In this document: positions 53,478 through 61,063 of the stretch, piece by piece | How the letters are laid out: the number at the start of each line of letters is the position of its first letter | Position numbering within the stretch: the first letter of the stretch is position 1 | Source of the DNA: GCA-002697625 sp002697625 | Lineage (GTDB): Bacteria > Bacteroidota > Bacteroidia > Flavobacteriales > BACL11 | DNA length: 64,000 bases | Reading direction: 5' to 3' | Assembly: GCA_964004625.1 (NCBI GenBank) | Contig: CAXFOB010000042.1 | Coordinates: 1-64,000, forward strand | Made by a program: the position numbers and the translations under genes | The notes under the pieces: model-generated | Databases searched by the model: none | Seen by the model: only the letters and a program-made list of their open reading frames with translations | Told to the model about the DNA's origin: nothing

Positions 53478-54653
53478 TTAATCAAAAATCACTTTTCTAT
53501 TTACAGAACCCTTACTGTTTTCTATCTTCAAAATATAACTTCCTTTACCTATATCTTCAGAATTTATATAAGTAGAATTATACAATCCACCCCTTTCTAT
53601 TACTAATTTACCTTCAACTGAATACAATGAAATATTAAACATATCATTTTCAGGAAAATCTATACGCATCCCACCCCTTGTAGGATTAGGATAAATTTCA
53701 ATTCTAGAAAAAACTTCAGAATAAACACCAGTAGCACAAGAATCTACAAACACTTCTATTTCTACCCTAGTTTCACATCCATTACTATCTAAAGCCTCAC
53801 ATACATAAATGAAATCTTGAGTTGGAGTAATTTCAATTCTATCTTGATCTTGATGTAATGGATTGCCTGTATTCCAATAATAATTAGATAATCCTGGCGT
53901 CAATTCTATAACTAAAGTATCTCCTAAACAAATAATTGCAGGATTAGGAGCTGTATATGCAATTAATATTGGTTCTGGAATAACTTCTACATGCATAGTA
54001 TCTGTAGCAACGCAACCTGTATCATTTGTGTATGAAAGAACATAATCTCCAGTAAGAGAAACCCAGATTTCATGATTAGTACTTCCTGTATTCCACAAAT
54101 AAGCACCATTTATATCATACACTGTTGGTTGTAATTGAACTGAATCTCCTTCACAAAATGTTGTTGAACCACTTGATGTAAGTTCTACAAAACAAGTTGT
54201 TGAAGATGTAGTGCAAGGCAGCCAACCTCCTGGCATTCCATTAGAAACAGCTGGAGTCCATCCTACTCCAGCGCAAATTGCAACACATGAGTTGGGATAC
54301 ATTACTCCATCACAACCACAAACTGGCATGTAAATCATAAGACATGGACAAATAGTAGTTGTATCAGGAATACAATTTTCGCAAATAGTAGTATCGCAAC
54401 CACTTACTAAATCTGTTATAGTTACACACCATCCAGAATATATTTGAGTTTGATTTGCACCTGTAATACCATTGTTCCATACGTAATCATACATACTGAT
54501 TCCATTTACTGTAGCGTTCATCATTGCAGGTGAAACCGCATAATCTAAATATACACTCCCTCCAGTTAAGTTACATGGAGTTATTTGGGAATTTGCATTG
54601 AAAAATGATCCAAGAAAGATTATAGGGAAAAATAATTTGTAAAATTTTTTCAT
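53478..54653 (-). CDS. Kazal-like T9SS type A secreted protein
   Basis: A 391-residue secreted protein. After signal peptide MKKFYKLFFPIIFLGSFFNANSQ comes a Cys-rich N-terminal part with a Kazal-type protease-inhibitor-like motif: CPCLMIYMPVCGCDGVMYPN then SCVAICAG (about 96-124; Kazal consensus PVCGxDGxxYxNxC). Two SprB/Ig-like repeats follow (FCEGDSVQLQP to YLW; ICLGDTLVIELTPG). It ends in a type A sorting domain: IEIYPNPTRGGMRIDF then GKGSYILKIENSKGS to the end. It is the first gene of the seven-gene run, with a well-formed promoter 28 bases upstream. Confidence 0.85.
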   Translation of the reverse strand: MKKFYKLFFPIIFLGSFFNANSQITPCNLTGGSVYLDYAVSPAMMNATVNGISMYDYVWNNGITGANQTQIYSGWCVTITDLVSGCDTTICENCIPDTTTICPCLMIYMPVCGCDGVMYPNSCVAICAGVGWTPAVSNGMPGGWLPCTTSSTTCFVELTSSGSTTFCEGDSVQLQPTVYDINGAYLWNTGSTNHEIWVSLTGDYVLSYTNDTGCVATDTMHVEVIPEPILIAYTAPNPAIICLGDTLVIELTPGLSNYYWNTGNPLHQDQDRIEITPTQDFIYVCEALDSNGCETRVEIEVFVDSCATGVYSEVFSRIEIYPNPTRGGMRIDFPENDMFNISLYSVEGKLVIERGGLYNSTYINSEDIGKGSYILKIENSKGSVNRKVIFD

Positions 54654-54680
54654 TATTTTTTGTTTTATTTATATAGTCTT

Positions 54681-54712
54681 CAAAACTACATTTTTTAATT
54701 CAAAAAAACAAG
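54681..54712 (-). promoter_or_regulatory. Promoter of the seven-gene secreted-protein operon
   Basis: On the minus strand a -33 CTTG (54709-54712, plus-strand CAAG) and a -7 TAGTTTTG (54681-54688, plus-strand CAAAACTA) are 20 bases apart. This is a full match to the Bacteroidota form, about 28 bases before the first ATG. Confidence 0.6.
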
Positions 54713-54742
54713 AATTGTGATTTTTAGTCTGACACGTTCAAA

Positions 54743-55501
54743 TTATCGAATAAAGATCAATTTGTTTTCTGTAGACTCATCTTCAGATAAAATATAATTA
54801 CTCCAATTGAAGAGTTTTATATCTTCTATAGTATTTATTTTATTTTTTATGATATAATTACACATTGCTCCTCTAGCTCGTTTTGCAAAAAATGAAATAA
54901 CCTTTAACTTTCCATTCTTTATATCTTTAAATATCGGAGTGACTATCGGAACAGTTATCTCTTTAGAATCAAATACCTTAAAATATTCATCAGAAGCTAA
55001 ATTCACTAAGAAGTTTTCAGATTTTAACTCAGATAATAAATGTTTAGTTAAAATATCCTTCCAAAAAGAATACAAATTTTTATGCCCAGAAACAGACAAC
55101 TTTGTCCCCATTTCCAATCTGTACGGAAGAATTAAATCAGAAGGACTCAATACTCCATACAAACCAGAAATTATCCTGATACTTTTATTTGCTAAATCTA
55201 ATTCCGACTCAGAAAACTCATTTACCCTTATGTTTTGATACACCTCCCCCTTAAAAGCAAATAAAGCTTGCTTTGCATCATCTATAGAAAAAGGATAAGT
55301 CCAACTATCATTTCTCTCCTTATTTAATATCGAAAGTTTATCACTTAGCTTCATTAATTTAGATAATTGAAGAACTGAATAATTAGACAGCTCTTTCATT
55401 ATTTCTTTAGACTGTTCAGAAAATAAGTAATCAGTATTCTTTAAACTCGATTTTTCATTACTAAAATCCAACTTTTTAGCAGGAGACAAAAGTATTTTCA
55501 T
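54743..55501 (-). CDS. yaaA: Peroxide stress protein YaaA (DUF328)
   Basis: A cytoplasmic protein that in E. coli lowers free iron under hydrogen peroxide stress and binds DNA. The 252 residues show the family start MKILLSPAKKLDF, the segment SGLYGVLSPSDLILPYRLEMGT and the C-terminal KVISFFAKRARGAMCNYI. The length matches the family (about 250-260). It is divergent from the EamA transporter gene, with only 35 bases between the start codons. It ends 89 bases upstream of the secreted-protein operon. Confidence 0.93.
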   Translation of the reverse strand: MKILLSPAKKLDFSNEKSSLKNTDYLFSEQSKEIMKELSNYSVLQLSKLMKLSDKLSILNKERNDSWTYPFSIDDAKQALFAFKGEVYQNIRVNEFSESELDLANKSIRIISGLYGVLSPSDLILPYRLEMGTKLSVSGHKNLYSFWKDILTKHLLSELKSENFLVNLASDEYFKVFDSKEITVPIVTPIFKDIKNGKLKVISFFAKRARGAMCNYIIKNKINTIEDIKLFNWSNYILSEDESTENKLIFIR

Positions 55502-55508
55502 TTTATTG

Positions 55509-55516
55509 TATTTTTG
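55509..55516 (+). promoter_or_regulatory. -7-like element for the EamA transporter gene
   Basis: TATTTTTG, matching TAnnTTTG, lies 20 bases before the ATG in the short divergent gap to yaaA. No -33 box is clear. Confidence 0.35.
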
Positions 55517-55536
55517 CTGTAGCTAAAATAATATTT

Positions 55537-56475
55537 ATGAATCGATTATTTGTACGTAATAAATTTTTTGTTCTTCACATAATGGTGATTATCCTTGGAT
55601 TTACTGGAATCCTAGGAAATGAAAGCTTTATTGAACTTAAAAACTTAGATGAGGAGATACAATCTAGTGCTTTAGTATTCTATAGAATGATAATTACGTT
55701 TATCGTTTTGTTTATTTTCATCTCTATAAAAGATAATTTCTGGAACATTAAATTAAAAGATTTACTCAAGATTAGTTTTATAGGATTTATTGTAGGTCTT
55801 CATTGGATTTTCTTTTTTGAATCAGTAAGAGAACATACTGTAATTGGAGTTATTTGTCTATCTACCTCATCTTTATTTACCTCAATTATAGAACCCATCG
55901 TTTTAAAAAGAAAGATTAGTCAACATGAAATATTATTAGGTATTATAATTATAATATCTATATGTGTTATGTGGTGGAACACAATAGATTTATCAATAGA
56001 AAAAGCATATTTATATGGAATTATATCATCATTATTAGCAGCGCTTTTCACGGTGCTTAACGCAAAATATATTAACAGGATTTCTTCAACAAAATTATGT
56101 ACAATTGAAATGTTTAGTGGAGCAATACTTGTAGCCACATACATCCTTTTTTTAGGACATTCTGAAGTTTTTCTATTTCATATTGAATCAAGAGATTGGA
56201 TATACTTATTAATACTATCGATTATTTGTACTGCATTGGTTTTTGTTTTAATGACAGAGATAATGAAATATATTTCTCCTTATACTTTAGTAATGGCAGT
56301 CAATTTAGAGCCAGTATATACTGTTGTATTATGTCTTATATTATCTCAATTCTACCCTCTTTTGAAACATGAAATACAAGATTTAAACATCTATTTCTAT
56401 CTAACAGCCTCTTTTATGATAATATCAACAATATATCTAAATTATCATTTTAAGAAGAAAATAAATTTGACCTAA
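55537..56475 (+). CDS. DMT-superfamily (EamA) transporter
   Basis: A 312-residue inner-membrane protein with about ten hydrophobic segments, arranged as two repeated EamA halves (residues ~10-140 and ~155-300). SALVFYRMIITFIVLFIF and GLHWIFFFESVREHTVIGV are typical first-half features; MAVNLEPVYTVVLCLIL is the second-half counterpart. The substrate cannot be told; the family exports amino acids, nucleosides or other metabolites. It is a single gene between yaaA (divergent) and the TlpA-like gene. Confidence 0.88.
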   Translation: MNRLFVRNKFFVLHIMVIILGFTGILGNESFIELKNLDEEIQSSALVFYRMIITFIVLFIFISIKDNFWNIKLKDLLKISFIGFIVGLHWIFFFESVREHTVIGVICLSTSSLFTSIIEPIVLKRKISQHEILLGIIIIISICVMWWNTIDLSIEKAYLYGIISSLLAALFTVLNAKYINRISSTKLCTIEMFSGAILVATYILFLGHSEVFLFHIESRDWIYLLILSIICTALVFVLMTEIMKYISPYTLVMAVNLEPVYTVVLCLILSQFYPLLKHEIQDLNIYFYLTASFMIISTIYLNYHFKKKINLT

Positions 56476-56483
56476 ATATAAGG

Positions 56484-56513
56484 TTGAATATTGCGTTTCC
56501 TTTATTAAATTTG
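56484..56513 (+). promoter_or_regulatory. Promoter of the TlpA-like gene
   Basis: A -33 TTG (56484-56486) and a -7 TAAATTTG (56506-56513) are separated by 19 bases, a good Bacteroidota-type promoter 18 bases before the ATG. Confidence 0.6.
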
Positions 56514-56531
56514 CGAAAATAATTTTAAAAA

Positions 56532-58028
56532 ATGAAGAAAATCCTATTTAGTTTACTTACAATTTTAATGTATAACACTTCTTTTTCACAGGAAGTACAA
56601 CTTTTTAAATCAAAAGATAATCTTTCTTATAAAATTGATGGTCATATTACGGGACTTCAGGACACATCTGTAATACTAGCGTATTATTTTGGTGGAAAAC
56701 AATATGCCTCAGATACTGCGTTTTCTAAAAATGGAAAAATTGTTTTTAGCGGAGAAAAAGAACTTTCGGGTGGTATGTATATGGTAGTACTTCCAAATCA
56801 ACAATATTTTGATATAGTAATATCTGAGCAAAGGTTTTCTTTCTCAACAAACATTAATTCTCTAGTAAAGAGCATGACGTTTACCAACAGCAAGGAAAAT
56901 ACTCCGTTCTACAAATATCTTAATTTTATCACAGAAAAACAAAGAGAAGTTACTCCACTAAGAGAAAAGGAGAAAATAGCATCTGAAAAGGAAAAAAAAC
57001 AAATTCAAGAGAAAATACTTAAAATTGATACAGAAGTAAAAAACTTTAAAAACAAATTTGAAAATAATTATTCTGAGATATTTTTCACTAAGATTTTAAA
57101 AGCAACAACAGACCCTATAATTCCTAATGCTCCGGACACAATGGATAAACAAGAAAAACAACTATTCCAATTTAAATATTACAAAGATCATTATTGGGAA
57201 AATATGGATTTTACAGATGAAAGAATGCTAAAAACTCCTATTTTCTTTAGTAAAATGGATACTTATTTAAATAAACTAACTATACAAGATCCTGATTCAA
57301 TAAAAAAATCTGCAGATGTTTTAGTAACATTATCCAGACAAAATCAAGACATCTTTCAATATGTAGTATCCTACATCACTTCTACTTATGAAAGATCTAA
57401 GATAATGGGAATGGATGCAGTATTTGTACACATGGTAGAAAACTATTATATGACTGGTGAAGCAGATTGGGTGGAGGAAGATCAATTACAGAAAATTGAA
57501 GAAAGAGCGGAAAAAATTGCTCCAAACCTAATAGGAAGACCCGCTCCTCCCTTTTTAAATCAATTAGGAATGCCATTTATGAAAGATACTAATGGAGTTA
57601 TCCATAGATTATACGATATAGAATCTGAATATACCCTACTAATATTCTTTGGTCCTGATTGTGGTCATTGTAAAAAAGAATTACCAAGAGTTAAGAAAGT
57701 AGTTGATTCATTAATTGCATCCCCAAAATTTCTAAGTCCTCATAAACCAATAGATATAAAAGTATATTCAGTTCAGACTGAATTTGACAAAAAGAAATGG
57801 AAAGAATTTATTGTTAATCAAGAAATAGGAGACTGGATTAATGTAGGAGATATTCAACAAGATCCTGATGGGAATCCAGCAGCAAGTAGTAACTGGAGAG
57901 ATGAATACGATATTTATTCAACTCCTGTAATATATCTACTCGATAAAGATAAAAAAATATTAGCTAAGAGAATAGACTACAAGCAAATATCTAAAGTCAT
58001 AAAAAGATTGGAAGAACTTGAAAAATAG
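56532..58028 (+). CDS. TlpA-like exported thioredoxin with DUF4369 and DUF5106 regions
   Basis: A 498-residue exported redox protein. Signal peptide MKKILFSLLTILMYNTSFSQ; DUF4369-like beta domain (about 30-110, YKIDGHITGLQDTSVILAYY); a helical, charged DUF5106-like middle (about 115-330); and a C-terminal thioredoxin domain with LIFFGPDCGHCKKELP (C377, C380) and STPVIYLLDKDKK (cis-Pro). The family probably reduces periplasmic disulfides, including those of apocytochromes awaiting heme. That would fit the CcsBA system in this window, but the link is inference. It is convergent with the Smr gene. Confidence 0.85.
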   Translation: MKKILFSLLTILMYNTSFSQEVQLFKSKDNLSYKIDGHITGLQDTSVILAYYFGGKQYASDTAFSKNGKIVFSGEKELSGGMYMVVLPNQQYFDIVISEQRFSFSTNINSLVKSMTFTNSKENTPFYKYLNFITEKQREVTPLREKEKIASEKEKKQIQEKILKIDTEVKNFKNKFENNYSEIFFTKILKATTDPIIPNAPDTMDKQEKQLFQFKYYKDHYWENMDFTDERMLKTPIFFSKMDTYLNKLTIQDPDSIKKSADVLVTLSRQNQDIFQYVVSYITSTYERSKIMGMDAVFVHMVENYYMTGEADWVEEDQLQKIEERAEKIAPNLIGRPAPPFLNQLGMPFMKDTNGVIHRLYDIESEYTLLIFFGPDCGHCKKELPRVKKVVDSLIASPKFLSPHKPIDIKVYSVQTEFDKKKWKEFIVNQEIGDWINVGDIQQDPDGNPAASSNWRDEYDIYSTPVIYLLDKDKKILAKRIDYKQISKVIKRLEELEK

Positions 58029-58029
58029 T

Positions 58030-58554
58030 TTACAATATCACTTCAGTTGAACCTGAGTCATTGGAAATATAGTATTTCAAATTATATAAATTTAATAATT
58101 TATGCACTTCTTCCATTAATACTCCCTCACCTATACCGTGAATAATTTCAAGAGAGTGTTTTGATTTTTCCAATGCTAAATCCAACTCTATTTTACAATA
58201 ATCCATTTGAATTTTTACTATCTCAGAGTTTTGCATATGAACATGGTGATTAGTTAAATTTTCAATATGTAAATCAATTTTCACTCTTCCTCGACTATCA
58301 AACTTCTTCTTTCTTGATTTAATAACTTTTAAAACATCTTCATCCTCTGCTTTTAAGTTAAAAGAACTTCCATAGGAACTTGGATTATCTGTTTCTGAAT
58401 CTAAAGGAAGTATCTCTGAAATATTTACAATATAAATAAACCCCTCTTCATCCTCAATCTTCACCTTTTTATCTCCAATCAGTAATAAAATCTTGGCTTT
58501 TGTTCTATCTTCTTTAAGTATTATCTTTTCCCCTATTTTAAAAGAAAAAATCAT
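58030..58554 (-). CDS. Short Smr-domain protein (DUF2027-like N terminus)
   Basis: A 174-residue protein. The N-terminal ~60 residues form a small beta domain (FSFKIGEKIILKEDRTKA) like the start of Bacteroidota DUF2027 proteins. The C-terminal ~85 residues form an Smr domain with IDLHIENL and the nuclease-type loop IIHGIGEGVLMEEV (HGxGxG). Typical relatives are roughly twice this length because of an extra middle domain; here a short charged linker (about 65-95) replaces it. Smr domains act as endonucleases on DNA or ribosome-bound RNA. It is six bases downstream of the phosphohexomutase gene. Confidence 0.8.
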   Translation of the reverse strand: MIFSFKIGEKIILKEDRTKAKILLLIGDKKVKIEDEEGFIYIVNISEILPLDSETDNPSSYGSSFNLKAEDEDVLKVIKSRKKKFDSRGRVKIDLHIENLTNHHVHMQNSEIVKIQMDYCKIELDLALEKSKHSLEIIHGIGEGVLMEEVHKLLNLYNLKYYISNDSGSTEVIL

Positions 58555-58559
58555 AAGGT

Positions 58560-59966
58560 TTAATCTAATAAAGTTTTTCTAGCGTCTTCTAATATGTCAA
58601 AGCATTTTTCTTTAGATGAACTTTCTGCATAAGTTCTTAAAACAGGCTCAGTACCCGAAGCTCTAATCATTAACCAAGTGTCGTCATCAAAAAAATACTT
58701 AAATCCATCGATAGTTTCTACTCTTTTTACTTCATACTTCCCAAAAGAAGTATAGTGTCCTTTTTTACAATTTTCAACAATATTATTCTTAATATCATTT
58801 GATATATGAAGATCTATTCTTTCAAAAAAGAACGAACCTACAACTTCGTAAACTTCTTTAATTAAATCTTCTAATGTTTTACCAGATTTTGCTAAAAACT
58901 CAAATAAGATTAACCCCATCCAAATACCATCTCTTTCAGGTATATGTCCTGCAGTTGCTATTCCACCACTTTCCTCTCCTCCTAACAGAACATTTTCTGA
59001 AACCATCTTGCCTGCAATATGTTTAAATCCAATCGGTACTGTTTCTTGGTCCAAACCATAATAATTACAAATTTGTTTAACTTTTACTGAACAAGAAAAT
59101 GCAGTAACAACCTTACCTTTCATTTTCTTATATTTTACCATATAGTGTATCAATAAAAGAATAATATGATGAGAATCTATAAATTCACCTTTGCTATTAT
59201 AAAGACCTATTCTATCCGCATCTCCATCAGTAGCTAATCCACAATCTATATCTCCCTTTTCTTTTATTAAATCAGAGAACTCTAACAGATTTCTATGAAT
59301 AGGTTCTGGAGCTTGACCATTAAAACCAGGATTGTTATCTGAATGCACCTGTAAAGCTTTAGGAAGTAATCTTGTAATTACATTTTTACCTGCTCCAAAC
59401 ATTGAATCATATGCTAAATTTAAACGAGAATTTCTAATTGAATCAAGATCAAAGTTACTTTCTGCGTGTTTACAATAGTCATCTTCTAAATCCACATATT
59501 CCAACATTCCTTCTGATTCTAAATCCTTAAGACTTATAGAGTCAACATCAAAAGTGTTTAATTCAGGGATTCGATTCTCTACATCAGAAATATCATCTTG
59601 TAATAAAGGTCCCCCAAAATCTCCTTTTAATTTATATCCGTTATATGATGGAGGATTATGACTTGCGGTAATAACAACTCCTATATTTGCTTTATAATTA
59701 ACAACTCCTAAAGAAACCATTGGAGTAGACACAAATCCCTTAGCAAGCAGAACCTTAATTCCTTTTCTAGCTAATATTTTTACAGCCGTTTCAGCAAAAA
59801 GTTCTCCTGCAAACCTACAATCATGACCTACAATTACTGTAGGATTATCATACTTTGCTTGTAAAAATTCCGCAACAGCAAAACTGACTCTAGCTACATT
59901 ATCTGTAGTAAATTCTTTCGCAATTATCGCTCTCCAACCATCAGTTCCAAACTTAATTTTTGTCAT
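58560..59966 (-). CDS. Phosphoglucomutase/phosphomannomutase family protein
   Basis: A phosphohexomutase of 468 residues that interconverts sugar 1- and 6-phosphates. Phosphoserine loop TASHNPPSYNG (S102), metal loop DGDADRIG (about 246), sugar loop GGEESGGIATAGHIPERDG (about 325), and phosphate loop RASGTEPVLRTYAES. The GEESGG sugar loop fits glucose/mannose phosphates, separating it from the GlmM at 5.0-6.4 kb. The choice between glucose and mannose cannot be made. It starts 50 bases after the end of mltG on the same strand. Confidence 0.9.
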   Translation of the reverse strand: MTKIKFGTDGWRAIIAKEFTTDNVARVSFAVAEFLQAKYDNPTVIVGHDCRFAGELFAETAVKILARKGIKVLLAKGFVSTPMVSLGVVNYKANIGVVITASHNPPSYNGYKLKGDFGGPLLQDDISDVENRIPELNTFDVDSISLKDLESEGMLEYVDLEDDYCKHAESNFDLDSIRNSRLNLAYDSMFGAGKNVITRLLPKALQVHSDNNPGFNGQAPEPIHRNLLEFSDLIKEKGDIDCGLATDGDADRIGLYNSKGEFIDSHHIILLLIHYMVKYKKMKGKVVTAFSCSVKVKQICNYYGLDQETVPIGFKHIAGKMVSENVLLGGEESGGIATAGHIPERDGIWMGLILFEFLAKSGKTLEDLIKEVYEVVGSFFFERIDLHISNDIKNNIVENCKKGHYTSFGKYEVKRVETIDGFKYFFDDDTWLMIRASGTEPVLRTYAESSSKEKCFDILEDARKTLLD

Positions 59967-60016
59967 TTTTATAGGATTTTAGGACCACAAAAATAATAAA
60001 ATAATTTAGATGGAAA

Positions 60017-61063
60017 TTATTTGAAATTCTGATATCTTTTATACTTTTTTTTGTTTTGATTGTGCTCTTTATTTGAAGATGTGAATTTATGATATCCATC
60101 TCCATTACTTCCTGCACACATAAAATAATATTCATGTTGAGTCGCATTTAAAACAGCATCTATTGCATTTATACAAGGAATGCGAATAGGCCCTGGTGGA
60201 AGTCCCTTTGATTTATATGTATTATAAGGACTTTCAATATCTGTATGCTTATACAAAACTTGTTTTATTCCAAAATCTTTGTTTGCAAACTTAACCGTGG
60301 GGTCTGCTTGTAAATAAGGAAAGTTTAATGGATTATTTAATCTATTTAAGTACAGACCAGCTATTATTGGTCTTTCATCTATTTTTTTATCTTGTTCCTC
60401 CTCTACTATAGATGCTAATATTGAAACTTCAATTCTTGTTAATCCTAAGGAATCACACTTTAATTTCCTTTTGTCTGTCCAAAAAAATTCATACTCTCTT
60501 TTCATCTTATTTAAAAAGGATGTTACAGATAGTCCTTTATACAATTGATACGTATTAGGTATAAAAAAAGAAGGTAATGTCTGTATATTTAAATCATTAT
60601 CAGAAAGAAAAGAAGAAGTATCAAGATAAGAACTTAATTCTCCCCTTTCAAAACCTATAGAATCTTCTAATAAAACAATCATATCTTCTATTAATCTTAT
60701 ATTTTCAGGTATATGTAGATTGAAAACTCTCTTGCTTGGAATCCTAAGAATATTAATTAAATCATTATTAGTATAACTATCTTTTAAATGAACAGTACCA
60801 CATTTTATATTAGAATCAAACTTTTTAAGAGAAGACATAAATTTAAAAGACCAAACATTTCTCAAACTACCGTTTTCCTTAAGCAGCCTTATCAAGTCAT
60901 TCAAATTAATTCCTTCGTGAATTTCAATTTTAACATGTTCTGTCAATTCCGTTTTGACTTTAAAATTATGACTAATGAAAAGAGACCATAACATATAAAT
61001 TAATATGAAAAATACAGGAATTGTATATTTTATTTTACTTGAAAATAAGACAGTTTTAATCAT
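60017..61063 (-). CDS. mltG: Endolytic murein transglycosylase MltG
   Basis: Cleaves nascent peptidoglycan glycan strands at the inner membrane and so sets their length. The 348 residues have one N-terminal membrane helix (about 14-30), a LysM-like subdomain (about 40-115) and the YceG catalytic domain. Catalytic glutamate lies in ASIVEEEQDK (about 217). ASIVEEE, RPIIAGLYLNRLNNPL, LQADPTVKFA and SPYNTYKSKGLPPGPI are diagnostic. It overlaps the 3' end of the multiheme cytochrome gene by eight bases and shares an operon with dapF, another peptidoglycan gene. Confidence 0.94.
   Translation of the reverse strand: MIKTVLFSSKIKYTIPVFFILIYMLWSLFISHNFKVKTELTEHVKIEIHEGINLNDLIRLLKENGSLRNVWSFKFMSSLKKFDSNIKCGTVHLKDSYTNNDLINILRIPSKRVFNLHIPENIRLIEDMIVLLEDSIGFERGELSSYLDTSSFLSDNDLNIQTLPSFFIPNTYQLYKGLSVTSFLNKMKREYEFFWTDKRKLKCDSLGLTRIEVSILASIVEEEQDKKIDERPIIAGLYLNRLNNPLNFPYLQADPTVKFANKDFGIKQVLYKHTDIESPYNTYKSKGLPPGPIRIPCINAIDAVLNATQHEYYFMCAGSNGDGYHKFTSSNKEHNQNKKKYKRYQNFK

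Noticed and set aside
59953..60147. Minus-strand 64-residue ORF across the mltG end
   Set aside because: It overlaps the mltG 3' end in another frame and has low-complexity residues with no family likeness.
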